DNA of 64,000 bases from CBDDFS01 sp965227255 (lineage in GTDB: Bacteria > Bacteroidota > Bacteroidia > Flavobacteriales_E > Vicingaceae), in contig CBDDFS010000002.1 in assembly GCA_965227255.1 (NCBI GenBank), forward strand, positions 744,001 to 808,000. The letters are read 5' to 3'. The notes beneath the pieces were generated by a model that worked only from the letters and a program-made list of their open reading frames with translations, was not told the origin of the DNA and searched no databases. Of this stretch, positions 8,139-16,008 are shown in pieces. Each line of letters starts with the position of its first letter. Within the stretch, counting starts at the first letter, position 1. The position numbers were made by a program, and so were the translations under genes.

Positions 8139-9584
8139 ATGGAAAAAATTCTGAATTACATCGGAGGTGAGCTTATCGAGCCAGTAAATGGTAATTTCTT
8201 TGAGAATTATGAACCAGCCACCGGCAAGGTATATTCTATGATTCCCGATTCAGATGAACAGGATGTTGAACTTGCGGTAAAAGCAGCAAAAAAGGCTTTT
8301 CCTTCTTGGTCTACCATGCCTGTAGAAAAGAGGTCAGCGCACATTCTGAAGGTTGTTGAGGAAATAGAAAGTAACCTTGATGATCTCGCAGCAGCTGAAT
8401 CCAGGGATAATGGCAAGCCGGTATGGTTGGCTAAATCTGTAGATATTCCGAGAGCGGCCAAGAACTTCAGATTCTTTGCGACAGGAATTGTTCACTATGC
8501 CTCTGAAAGTCATGCAATGGGAGAAAGTGCTATTAATTACACATTGAGATCGCCCATTGGTGTTGCAGGTTGTATTTCACCCTGGAATCTTCCCCTATAT
8601 CTGTTCACCTGGAAAATAGCGCCGGCTCTGGCCGCTGGGAATTGTGTAGTTGCCAAACCATCCGAGATCACCCCTATGACGGCTTATTTGTTGTCGGAGA
8701 TTTGTAAGAAAGTTGGATTTCCTGAAGGTGTCTTGAATATCGTTCATGGTTTCGGCCATAAAGTCGGATCGGCCATCACCGAACATCCGGGAATTCCGGT
8801 CATTTCATTTACAGGCGGAACGGTTACAGGTGCGACCATTGCAAAAACAGCGGCGCCTATGTTCAAGAAGTTGTCTCTTGAGCTAGGAGGTAAAAATCCG
8901 AACATCATATTCTCGGATTGTGATTTTGAAAAAGCATTGTCGAGAACCCTTGATTCTTCTTTCAGTAACCAGGGACAGATCTGTCTGTGTGGGTCAAGAA
9001 TTTTTGTCCAGAAAGATATTTATGAGAAATTCAGAGATGAATTCGTTGCACGAGTTTCTGAAATGAAGGTGGGAGATCCGAAAGATGACTCAAGCAGATT
9101 GGGTGCACTGGTATCAAAAGCTCATATGGAAAAAGTGCTGGGATATATCGAATTGGCCAAAGAAGAAGGTGGAACAATTCTTACAGGCGGAGAACAGGTT
9201 CACCTTGATGGCGAGCTTGCGGAAGGCTGGTATGTTAGACCAACCATCATCGAAGGATTGTCATACAATTGCAGAACGAATCAGGAAGAAATTTTTGGTC
9301 CGGTTGTGACCATCACACCATTCGAAACCGAAGAAGAAGTCCTTATGTATGCGAATAGCACACAATATGGTTTGGCTTCTACGGTATGGACTCAGGATCT
9401 TACCAGGGCTCACCGGGTGGCACAGAAAATTCAATCGGGTATTGTTTGGGTGAATTGTTGGTTGCTCAGGGATCTTCGCACACCTTTTGGAGGGGTGAAA
9501 AATTCCGGTGTTGGAAGAGAAGGAGGATTCGAAGCACTCAAGTTTTTCACAGAACCTAAGAACGTTTGTATAAGTCTTAAATGA
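8139..9584 (+). CDS. Aldehyde dehydrogenase, ALDH8/2-aminomuconate-semialdehyde dehydrogenase type
   Basis: 481 residues from the ATG at 8139. An in-frame ATG at 8106 lies in the loop of the upstream terminator and is rejected. NAD-dependent oxidation of an aldehyde to an acid. Landmarks are ISPWNLPLY, the Rossmann-type FTGGT, the general-base Glu in LELGGKNPN, and the catalytic Cys in NQGQICLCGSRIF. The pattern GQICLCGSRIFVQ and the ending TPFGGVKNSGVGREGG resemble ALDH8A1 and bacterial 2-hydroxymuconic/2-aminomuconic semialdehyde dehydrogenases, which act in tryptophan (kynurenine) or catechol breakdown. No other gene of those pathways is nearby, so the substrate is uncertain. The next gene starts 3 bp later and is probably co-transcribed. 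Confidence 0.9.
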   Translation: MEKILNYIGGELIEPVNGNFFENYEPATGKVYSMIPDSDEQDVELAVKAAKKAFPSWSTMPVEKRSAHILKVVEEIESNLDDLAAAESRDNGKPVWLAKSVDIPRAAKNFRFFATGIVHYASESHAMGESAINYTLRSPIGVAGCISPWNLPLYLFTWKIAPALAAGNCVVAKPSEITPMTAYLLSEICKKVGFPEGVLNIVHGFGHKVGSAITEHPGIPVISFTGGTVTGATIAKTAAPMFKKLSLELGGKNPNIIFSDCDFEKALSRTLDSSFSNQGQICLCGSRIFVQKDIYEKFRDEFVARVSEMKVGDPKDDSSRLGALVSKAHMEKVLGYIELAKEEGGTILTGGEQVHLDGELAEGWYVRPTIIEGLSYNCRTNQEEIFGPVVTITPFETEEEVLMYANSTQYGLASTVWTQDLTRAHRVAQKIQSGIVWVNCWLLRDLRTPFGGVKNSGVGREGGFEALKFFTEPKNVCISLK

Positions 9585-9587
9585 TTT

Positions 9588-10133
9588 ATGAAGTACGCTG
9601 TATTACTCCTCGTCATTTTTCAGTTCTTCTTTGTTCGTTCTTCTGCTCAGGACACTTATGTTGAAAGAGACGATCCGTACGGATATAATGAATGGACAGA
9701 TTTCATGTGGTGTGTGCGTGCCGGAGTCGGTGTGCAAAATGCTCTTTATGGTGAGGTCGGAATTTCCAGGTTGAGATATACGTTCAAAGACGTGGGTCAG
9801 TTCTCGCAGGCTTACTACGCTTCAATGGAATGGACACCAACAATTCTTCCCGATAAACCACGAAACATTTATGGATTCAAAGCAGGATATGAGATAAATC
9901 TTTATGCCCTGGCTCTGGGACTGGAGGCCAAATATCTCAGTGATTTTGAAAAGGATTCATGGGTTGCAACACCACGAATTGGATTGGGTATGATGGGAAT
10001 TTTCAATTTGTTTTATGGATATAATATCTGGCTCAATACCAATCCTTTTGATGAAATTGGCCATCACCAGCTTTCCATCATTCTCAATCTGAATAGGTAC
10101 CTGATCAAAGGTGACCGCGACAAACCGAAATAG
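9588..10133 (+). CDS. Exported small beta-barrel-like protein, unknown function
   Basis: 181 residues. A signal peptide (MKYAVLLLVIFQFFFVRSS, then AQ) precedes a mature part with alternating hydrophobic and aromatic residues and Gly-rich turns (GVGVQNALYGEVGISRLRY, YGFKAGYEINLYALALGLE), as in small outer-membrane barrels of 8 strands. It starts 3 bp after the aldehyde dehydrogenase stop, so the two are likely co-transcribed. It converges on a small minus-strand gene, with only one base between the stop codons. No family assigned. Confidence 0.7.
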   Translation: MKYAVLLLVIFQFFFVRSSAQDTYVERDDPYGYNEWTDFMWCVRAGVGVQNALYGEVGISRLRYTFKDVGQFSQAYYASMEWTPTILPDKPRNIYGFKAGYEINLYALALGLEAKYLSDFEKDSWVATPRIGLGMMGIFNLFYGYNIWLNTNPFDEIGHHQLSIILNLNRYLIKGDRDKPK

Positions 10134-10134
10134 T

Positions 10135-10356
10135 TCAGAGAAAATCTTCTTTCAGAAATTCTTCATAGCTGCTTAGTCTCGACATGGATTGCAGGCGCTG
10201 AAACTCAATATGAAATTTTTCTTCATTCTTGATGCCTGATAAAGTCTGAAATCTGTAACGTTCAAAATTTTTCAAGGCCAGTCTCTGCTGAGGAGTGAGT
10301 TCTTCTCCTGAATCCTCCCTTTCTTTTAGGTCATTTATGCTTACCGGTTTTTCCAA
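10135..10356 (-). CDS. Small conserved-type hypothetical protein
   Basis: About 73 residues if it starts at the TTG at 10356 (then EKPVSINDLKEREDSGEEL). An in-frame ATG at 10449 gives 104 residues but would overlap the start of the divergent nitronate monooxygenase gene by 52 bp, and its extra N-terminus looks non-coding. The protein is charged and helical, with TPQQRLALKNFERYRF and MSRLSSYEEFLKEDF. It looks like a genuine small cytoplasmic protein of a type common in Bacteroidota, but I cannot name a family. No membrane segment or signal peptide. The start codon is uncertain. Confidence 0.6.
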   Translation of the reverse strand: MEKPVSINDLKEREDSGEELTPQQRLALKNFERYRFQTLSGIKNEEKFHIEFQRLQSMSRLSSYEEFLKEDFL

Positions 10357-10397
10357 GCTAAGTGATAATCCAATATCTTTAGGACAAATATCATTTA

Positions 10398-11354
10398 ATG
10401 CCGTCAAAGAACAAATCAATTGCCGAAATTCTCGGAATACGCTACCCAATTATTGTTGCACCTATGTTTCTGGTGTCTTCACCAGAGATGTTGATTGAAG
10501 CAATCAATAACGGATGTACAGCGGCCATTCCGGCTCTGAATTTTAGAACGACCAAAGAATTAAGAGAAGGAATCAGAAAGGTAAAAGCCGGAGCCAAAGG
10601 ACCCATGGGAATAAATTTGATTGTGAACAGATCGAATTTCAGACTGGAAAAAGATCTTCAGGTATGTCTTGAAGAAGGTGTCGATTATTATATCACCTCA
10701 TTGGGAAATCCAAAAGAAGTTATTCGAAGAGCTCACGAAAAAAATCAGATCGTATTCTGCGATGTGGTGAATGCGGAATATGCAAAAAAGGTTGAAAGTC
10801 TTGGAGCAGATGCCGTTATTGCGGTTAATAATCAAGCCGGTGGACATGCCGGCCCGAAGAGTATGAGAGATCTCATGCAAGAATTGAAGGATATAAATAT
10901 TCCGGTCATCAGTGCCGGTGGAGTCTCCAAATCTTCTGATATAGTTGAGGCCATGAATGAAGGTGCCGCCGGTGTATCTGTTGGTTCAATTTTCATTGCT
11001 TCCGATGAGGCGCCTGTGAGCCAAGAGTATAAAGATGGCGTTGTGAATTATGGTGCAAAAGATATTGTGATGACAACTCGTTTGAGTGGCACGCCATGCA
11101 CAGTGATCAAGACACCCTACGTAGAAGAAATGGGTCTGGAACCCACTTTCCTTGAGCGACTCATGAAAAAATACAAGCGTTTAAAAAAAGTGATCAAGAT
11201 GATCCTTTTCCTTGATGGAATGAAGAAACTCAGAAAGTCTGCTTATGGCTTCAGTTACAAAAGTGTTTGGTGTGCCGGACCTTCAATTGAAAACGTTCAT
11301 TCGGTTAGACCTATGAAGGAAATTATCAATGATCTTGTTTCAGAGCTGAACTGA
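10398..11354 (+). CDS. Nitronate monooxygenase / 2-nitropropane dioxygenase-like flavoprotein
   Basis: 318 residues with a TIM-barrel FMN-binding fold. IRYPIIVAPMF at the N-terminus and VNNQAGGHAGPKS (about 143-155) carry the family's active-site His. ISAGGVSKSSDI and VSVGSIFIASDEA form the phosphate-binding end of the barrel. Members oxidise alkyl nitronates; relatives in the same superfamily include the enoyl-ACP reductase FabK, so a lipid role cannot be excluded. The stop codon overlaps the start of the next gene by one base (TGATG), suggesting translational coupling with the exonuclease/GIY-YIG protein. It is divergent from the small gene on its left. Confidence 0.88.
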   Translation: MPSKNKSIAEILGIRYPIIVAPMFLVSSPEMLIEAINNGCTAAIPALNFRTTKELREGIRKVKAGAKGPMGINLIVNRSNFRLEKDLQVCLEEGVDYYITSLGNPKEVIRRAHEKNQIVFCDVVNAEYAKKVESLGADAVIAVNNQAGGHAGPKSMRDLMQELKDINIPVISAGGVSKSSDIVEAMNEGAAGVSVGSIFIASDEAPVSQEYKDGVVNYGAKDIVMTTRLSGTPCTVIKTPYVEEMGLEPTFLERLMKKYKRLKKVIKMILFLDGMKKLRKSAYGFSYKSVWCAGPSIENVHSVRPMKEIINDLVSELN

Positions 11355-12718
11355 TGTATGCCATCATCGACATAGAAACAACTGGTGGAAGGCCGAGGTC
11401 TGATAAGATTACGGAAATCGCCATTGTATTGTTTGATGGGGAAAAAGTGACTGAGGAATTTGAGACCCTCATTGATCCCGAAAGGAAAATTCCTTATCGC
11501 ATTACTCAGATCACGGGCATCGACGATAAAATGGTTAGGGGTGCACCAAAGTTTTATGAAGTTGCTAAACGGATTTTTGAAATGACGGAAAATCACATTT
11601 TCATAGCTCACAATGTCAATTTCGATTATGGATTCATTAAGGCTGAGTTCGAAAGTCTGGGAGGAGAATTCAAAAGAAAGAAGCTGTGCACCGTTCAAAT
11701 GAGCCGTAAACTACTTCCGGGAAAAAGGTCCTACTCGCTTGGAAATCTCAGCAAGGATCTCGGAATTAAAAATGAAGCACGTCACCGTGCTATGGGGGAT
11801 GCCAAGGCAACGACGGAATTATTTTCTTATCTGTTAAAAGTGGATGGGATGAATGCCAACAATCTTCTGTCGCCCGGTTTTTTGAGAGAGCTCAATACAA
11901 AGGTGAATTTGGATATAATTCGCGATTTGCCTGAAGAAACCGGCGTGTATTATTTCTTCAACAAAAGTGATGAATTGATCTATGTTGGAAAGAGTGTGAA
12001 TATCAAAAGCAGAGTCATCAGTCATCTTGGGAATAATGCTTCATCAAAGGCCATTGAGATGAAACAGCAGATCAATCGGATTGAATATGAAGTTACCGGA
12101 AGTGAATTGGTAGCATTGCTCAAGGAGTCTGACGAAATCAAAAGAAATCAGCCTTTATTTAACAGATCTCAAAGAAGAACCTATTACAGTTATGGAATAA
12201 CACATTCAAAGACCTCTGAAGGTTATATAGCTTTGAAAGTTGAAAGATTGACTGATAAAGTGGATCCATTGATTTCTTTTTCAACCAAACAGGCAGCTCG
12301 TGAATACCTGTTCAGGATGGTTGAAAGATTTGATCTTTGTCAACAGATATCCGGTCTGTATCCATCCGGGGGTTCTTGTTTTCAGTACAGCATTAAACAG
12401 TGCAGAGGGGCGTGTGTTGGTGAAGAAATTGTAGAGGAATTCAATTATCGCGCGAATGATGCCATCAATGAATTGACGTATTTCCACCGCGATTTTGTAA
12501 TATTGGATAAGGGTAGGAATGAAGGTGAGAGGAGTGTCGTTATGGTCGAAAACGGTGTTTATCGTGGATTTGGATTCTTGGATGAAGGTGAACAGGTAGG
12601 AGATCCGAGAGAATTTGAAAATTTCATTAAACACTATGAAGATAATAGGGATGTTCAGCAGATCATTCGTTCCTATATGAATAGTAAAAAAGTACAGAAA
12701 ATACTCGAATTCAATTAG
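11354..12718 (+). CDS. DEDDh 3'-5' exonuclease fused to GIY-YIG (UvrC/Cho-like) nuclease domain
   Basis: 454 residues. The N-terminal DnaQ/PolC-epsilon-type exonuclease (about 1-165) has ExoI IDIETTG, ExoII HNVNFDYGF and ExoIII HRAMGDAKAT, so all four acidic residues and the His are present. The GIY-YIG domain (about 190-285) starts at ETGVYYFFN and continues with ELIYVGKSVNIKSRV, as in the N-terminal nuclease of UvrC and Cho. The C-terminal part has Cys-containing segments (CFQYSIKQCRGACVG) like the region after the GIY-YIG domain of Cho. Such fusions are known and are thought to act in DNA repair; no role is proven. It is coupled to the gene before it and followed after 4 bp by a membrane protein gene. 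Confidence 0.92.
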   Translation: MYAIIDIETTGGRPRSDKITEIAIVLFDGEKVTEEFETLIDPERKIPYRITQITGIDDKMVRGAPKFYEVAKRIFEMTENHIFIAHNVNFDYGFIKAEFESLGGEFKRKKLCTVQMSRKLLPGKRSYSLGNLSKDLGIKNEARHRAMGDAKATTELFSYLLKVDGMNANNLLSPGFLRELNTKVNLDIIRDLPEETGVYYFFNKSDELIYVGKSVNIKSRVISHLGNNASSKAIEMKQQINRIEYEVTGSELVALLKESDEIKRNQPLFNRSQRRTYYSYGITHSKTSEGYIALKVERLTDKVDPLISFSTKQAAREYLFRMVERFDLCQQISGLYPSGGSCFQYSIKQCRGACVGEEIVEEFNYRANDAINELTYFHRDFVILDKGRNEGERSVVMVENGVYRGFGFLDEGEQVGDPREFENFIKHYEDNRDVQQIIRSYMNSKKVQKILEFN

Positions 12719-12722
12719 AGTT

Positions 12723-13169
12723 ATGTATATCGAAAAACAAGGCGGAAACTGGATACTATCAATCTTGGCAATTGCTGTGATCGTAATGGCCATTGTTTAT
12801 ACATTCAGCACTGAGGATAGCATGGATGCCATTGTTGCCGTATCCACATTTACTGTAATAAGTATCATTGTGGCCTTGATGTTTTTCAGGTTGAAAACGG
12901 AAGTGATGGATGATGAAGTTGTTCTGACTTTTGGTATTGGTCCCGTTAAGAAACGAATTGCAACCAATCAAATCAAAGAAGTTAGTATAGTACGAAACAA
13001 ATGGTATTTTGGATGGGGAATCAGATATTATGGAAAAGGATGGCTTTGGAATATCTGGGGATTGGATGGAGTAGAATTGACACTTAAGGATAAAAAGAGC
13101 AAATTCAGGATTGGCACTCAAGAGCCTCAAAAGTTGCATGATGAAATTAGTAAGAGATTAACGAATTAA
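12723..13169 (+). CDS. Two-TM membrane protein with PH-like C-terminal domain
   Basis: 148 residues. Two hydrophobic helices at about 11-27 and 35-55 are followed by a beta-rich cytoplasmic domain (VVLTFGIGPVKKRIATNQI, then GVELTLKDKKSKFRIGT) ending in an amphipathic helix, as in bacterial PH (bPH) proteins. It starts 4 bp after the exonuclease gene and is probably in that operon. The last three residues and the stop codon are encoded inside the 7-bp-period array at 13156-13197. Function unknown. Confidence 0.75.
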   Translation: MYIEKQGGNWILSILAIAVIVMAIVYTFSTEDSMDAIVAVSTFTVISIIVALMFFRLKTEVMDDEVVLTFGIGPVKKRIATNQIKEVSIVRNKWYFGWGIRYYGKGWLWNIWGLDGVELTLKDKKSKFRIGTQEPQKLHDEISKRLTN

Positions 13170-13197
13170 GATTAACGATTAACGAACTACGATTAAC
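13156..13197. repeat. 7-bp-period tandem array (GATTAAC type) over the end of the membrane protein gene
   Basis: Six consecutive heptads: GATTAAC, GAATTAA, GATTAAC, GATTAAC, GAACTAC, GATTAAC. The stop codon TAA (13167-13169) of the upstream gene lies in the second unit. With a 7-bp period and TAA in most units, all three reading frames are closed within about 21 bp. The array ends 11 bp before the carbonic anhydrase ATG. Confidence 0.85.
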
Positions 13198-13208
13198 CAA
13201 ACATTGAC

Positions 13209-13838
13209 ATGAATTACAACGACATTTTTTCAAATAACCAGAACTGGAAAGAAAACATCAAAAGTGATAATCCAGAGTATTTTAACGAAATGGCCAAAGG
13301 CCAGAGTCCGCCATTTCTGTATATCGGCTGTGCTGATTCAAGAGTATCTGTAGAACTTTTCACGGGAGCAAAACCCGGAGAGATTTTTGTACACAGAAAT
13401 GTAGCCAATGTAGTTGATAATACCGATCATAATATTTCAGCCGTTATTGAGTATGCCGTGGATCATTTAAAAGTGAAACATATTGTAGTTTGCGGACATA
13501 CCAATTGCGGAGGTGTAAAAGGAGCAATGGTGCATGGCGACCTGGGTATGATCAATCCGTGGTTGAGGAATATTCGGGATGTATATCGACTTCACAAAGC
13601 AGAACTTGATGGTATTGCCGATGAAGATGCCCGTTATGACCGTTTGGTTGAGCTGAATGTGGAAGAGCAGTGCGTGAACGTGTTAAAAATGCCTGTTGTT
13701 CATCAGAAGATTCTTGGGGGACAGGAATTGAATGTCCATGGCTGGGTATTTGACATTCGCACAGGAATATTACATGATCAAAACTTTGATGCTTCTGCTA
13801 AACTGAATGAACTAAAAGGTATTTACGAAATCTCATAA
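13209..13838 (+). CDS. can: Beta-class carbonic anhydrase
   Basis: 209 residues. Zinc enzyme interconverting CO2 and bicarbonate in the cytoplasm. The zinc ligands Cys41 (GCADSRVSVEL), His97 and Cys100 (CGHTNCGGVKGA) and the catalytic Asp43-Arg45 dyad are all present at canonical spacing. The length is normal for the class. The gene is flanked on both sides by 7-bp-period arrays, and a DoxX-family gene starts 33 bp downstream. No operon partner clarifies its role beyond housekeeping supply of bicarbonate for carboxylases and pH balance. Confidence 0.96.
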   Translation: MNYNDIFSNNQNWKENIKSDNPEYFNEMAKGQSPPFLYIGCADSRVSVELFTGAKPGEIFVHRNVANVVDNTDHNISAVIEYAVDHLKVKHIVVCGHTNCGGVKGAMVHGDLGMINPWLRNIRDVYRLHKAELDGIADEDARYDRLVELNVEEQCVNVLKMPVVHQKILGGQELNVHGWVFDIRTGILHDQNFDASAKLNELKGIYEIS

Positions 13839-13839
13839 A

Positions 13840-13874
13840 GATCATAGATAACTGATCATAAATCATCGATCTTG
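13840..13874. repeat. 7-bp-period tandem array (GATCATA type) between carbonic anhydrase and DoxX genes
   Basis: Five heptads in phase: GATCATA, GATAACT, GATCATA, AATCATC, GATCTTG. The array begins one base after the carbonic anhydrase stop codon, and its last unit supplies the probable TTG start codon of the DoxX-family gene (13872-13874). Confidence 0.75.
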
Positions 13875-14237
13875 AAGGACCTTTCATTACTTCTCTTGCG
13901 AATTGGGTTAGGAGCAAATATGCTGCCTCATGGTTGGAAGAAGCTTTCGAACATGATAGACGGTGATTTCGGCTTTACCGATCCCATTGGAATTGGGGAG
14001 CCGGCTTCTCTCGTTTTGGCAACCTTTTCAGAATTTCTTTGCTCCATTCTTGTGATAATAGGTTTCAAAACAAAACTCGCATCAATTCCTCTTGCGTTCA
14101 CCATGTTGGTAGCCGCCTTCATAACCCATTTTGATGATCCCTGGAGCAAGAAAGAACTGCCTGTTGTTTACATGACAGGATTTATTGTTTTGAGTCTGAT
14201 GGGAGGAGGGAAATACACCTTGAAAGATGAAAAATGA
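13872..14237 (+). CDS. DoxX-family membrane protein
   Basis: 121 residues with four membrane helices (about 4-20, 45-65, 70-85, 98-115). LLLRIGLGANMLPHGWKKL matches the DoxX N-terminus, whose first helix would be lost from any later ATG, so the TTG at 13872 is the likely start. An in-frame stop at 13845-13847 excludes a longer form. The family is linked to quinone or thiol redox chemistry at the membrane, but the reaction is unknown here. The start codon lies inside one heptad array, and the last residues (LKDEK) with the stop codon lie inside another. Confidence 0.85.
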   Translation: MKDLSLLLLRIGLGANMLPHGWKKLSNMIDGDFGFTDPIGIGEPASLVLATFSEFLCSILVIIGFKTKLASIPLAFTMLVAAFITHFDDPWSKKELPVVYMTGFIVLSLMGGGKYTLKDEK

Positions 14238-14310
14238 AGAATGAAGAATGAAAAATGAAAGGTGAGTATCGGCATCAATCTTTCATTTTTCACTTTTCCC
14301 CTTTCATTTA
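14219..14310. repeat. Pair of inverted 7-bp-period arrays between convergent genes; possible bidirectional terminator
   Basis: On the plus strand seven heptads run 14219-14267: CTTGAAA, GATGAAA, AATGAAG, AATGAAG, AATGAAA, AATGAAA, GGTGAGT; they contain the DoxX stop codon (14235-14237). On the minus strand heptads of the same type (AATGAAA, GGGGAAA, AGTGAAA, AATGAAA) begin at 14309 and contain the stop codon of the BNR-type gene (14304-14306). Bases 14249-14261 and 14280-14292 pair perfectly over 13 bp around an 18-base loop, so transcripts from either side could form a hairpin. There is no clear T-run. Confidence 0.7.
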
Positions 14311-15347
14311 ACCAGCTGAATTATTCCATCTCCACCGGCCATAATAATTAGATTGCCATTTCGTGCTTTCCGTACAACGTGCATTCCCATGCGATCCTGA
14401 ACCGCTTGCCAGGTTTCTCCGTTGTCATTCGAGATCTCAGTTCCGGATGGTCCTGTAGTAATCAATGAATTCTCGTCCAGGTATTCGACGCACTCTCTGT
14501 ATCCAAGTGTTTCAATACTTGGCTTCTTCCATTTTTTACCTCCATTGTTACTGAGAAATACATGGTCACCCACCGCTTCTTCTTTAGAATAATCGCCACC
14601 AACAATGATCATTTGCGATGTATTTGAAATGGCAATTGAATATGCTCCTTCACTACTTTGTCCTTGTATGATCGGAAGTTCAGATGACTTCCAACTTTGA
14701 CCGCGGTCAGAAGAAATATGAATTCTTGACACTTTTCCACCTGAAATAATAGCTGCAGAATTATTCCCAAAACATCTGATGCCAGTTCCGCTTGCAGCAA
14801 ATGACGCTTCACCATCAACCAAATCGGGTCTTAAAACCTCTTCTAATGGAATCCATGTATAACCACCATCGAAAGTTCTCAAAATGGTCATCTTTCCATC
14901 AATAGGGTCTCCATATATTATACCGTTGAGATCATCCCAAAAGTCGATTCCATCTAAAAATATATCCTCATGCGCATTTTGATAAACCGGCAGCCAATTT
15001 TCTCCACCATCTGAAGTTCTGAGAATGTATGTAGGTGAACCGGCATTGACGACAATGGCGTTAAATGGGTCGAGGGCATAGAGTGTTCTAAAGTCTAGCT
15101 CTTTGAAAAGCTCGAGCTGATCAAATTCCCAGTTTTGGCCGCCATCTCTTGTCCGGCCATACCAACCCTTGCTTCCGCAAACCCATGCATGAAGATCATC
15201 TATTACAGAAAGGGCTCTAAAAGATGATTGGGTATGAGAGTCAATCTCCTCAAAAGAAATATCCTGACTCCGCAATTCAAGCGATAATGAAAATGAAATG
15301 ATGAAACAAACTCCGAGAAGAAGCCTTTGATTAATTTTTTGAAGCAT
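14304..15347 (-). CDS. Exported YCF48/BNR-repeat beta-propeller protein
   Basis: 347 residues from the ATG at 15347; an in-frame TTG at 15353 is less likely. A signal peptide ends near SLELRSQ. The mature protein has repeated sialidase/YCF48-type motifs: TRDGGQNWEF, TSDGGENWLP, TFDGGYTWIP, SSDRGQSWKS, SNNGGKKWKK and SNDNGETWQA, the S/T-x-D-x-G-x-x-W Asp box of a seven-bladed propeller similar to the photosystem II assembly factor Ycf48/HCF136. It has no T9SS tail. In non-phototrophs the role is unknown, probably a periplasmic or surface scaffold. A TATGTTTG box ends 3 bases upstream of the ATG, suggesting a leaderless message. Confidence 0.88.
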   Translation of the reverse strand: MLQKINQRLLLGVCFIISFSLSLELRSQDISFEEIDSHTQSSFRALSVIDDLHAWVCGSKGWYGRTRDGGQNWEFDQLELFKELDFRTLYALDPFNAIVVNAGSPTYILRTSDGGENWLPVYQNAHEDIFLDGIDFWDDLNGIIYGDPIDGKMTILRTFDGGYTWIPLEEVLRPDLVDGEASFAASGTGIRCFGNNSAAIISGGKVSRIHISSDRGQSWKSSELPIIQGQSSEGAYSIAISNTSQMIIVGGDYSKEEAVGDHVFLSNNGGKKWKKPSIETLGYRECVEYLDENSLITTGPSGTEISNDNGETWQAVQDRMGMHVVRKARNGNLIIMAGGDGIIQLVK

Positions 15348-15350
15348 AGA

Positions 15351-15358
15351 CAAACATA
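15351..15358 (-). promoter_or_regulatory. Bacteroidota -7 box (TATGTTTG) of the YCF48-like gene
   Basis: On the minus strand TATGTTTG fits TAnnTTTG and ends 3 bases before the ATG at 15347. The transcription start would fall on or very near the start codon. Confidence 0.5.
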
Positions 15359-15385
15359 AAGTTAATCAACGCTCTGAAGAATTCT

Positions 15386-15787
15386 TTATTTCTTATTGCT
15401 TGGTGGATTCTTCATGGAAAACCGATGCTCATCAATCAGTCCGAGCAAATCGAAAGCAGAAATAATGCCAACAAGCTGACCTTCGTGGGTAACAAGAACA
15501 TGGTGAATTCTGTGTTTTCTCATGATCTTTGCTGCGACTGACACATCATTGTATGCAGGAACCTTGTAAAGATCACCGGATAGATAGCTGCTAACGGGTG
15601 ATTCTTCTTTTACATGATTTCTAAAATCATTTGATGTAATAATTCCCACTGGTTCATTCTCTGAATTCACAACGGGCACAGCACTGATCTTATTTTTCTT
15701 CATAATGTCCTTCACATGCCCCATTGATTTATGGGGTAAAGTCGTTACGACATGATCAGCCATTAGGTCGGCAATCTTAATGTTCAT
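15386..15787 (-). CDS. CBS-domain pair protein
   Basis: 133 residues made of two tandem CBS domains (about 8-60 and 72-125): ADLMADHVVTTLPHKSMG then AVPVVNSENEPVGIITSNDF, and VPAYNDVSVAAKIMRKHRI then HVLVTHEGQLVGIISAFDL. Such Bateman modules bind adenosine nucleotides and regulate partner enzymes or channels; stand-alone forms like this usually have no assigned target. No signal peptide, so cytoplasmic. It lies 38 bp upstream of the YCF48-like gene in the same direction. Confidence 0.92.
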   Translation of the reverse strand: MNIKIADLMADHVVTTLPHKSMGHVKDIMKKNKISAVPVVNSENEPVGIITSNDFRNHVKEESPVSSYLSGDLYKVPAYNDVSVAAKIMRKHRIHHVLVTHEGQLVGIISAFDLLGLIDEHRFSMKNPPSNKK

Positions 15788-16008
15788 GGTGTTAGTTTGT
15801 ATAAAAGTCTAACATTCAAATCCATCTTTGTATGAATAAAGTCAATACCTAAAATGATAATAATCAGAAGGATATAGGCTAATACGATAGAAAGAACTCG
15901 TTTACTATAAGTGCTCCTTTATAAATTAGAATACGGTGTTTAAAAATTTGACCTTTTAAATAAGGAAGTAATGTTTGAAATTCATGGAAACATTAAAATC
16001 CCGGAAAG

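Noticed and set aside
10357..10449. ATG-started longer form of the small minus-strand gene
   Set aside because: It would overlap the start of the divergent nitronate monooxygenase gene by 52 bp, and the added residues look non-coding.
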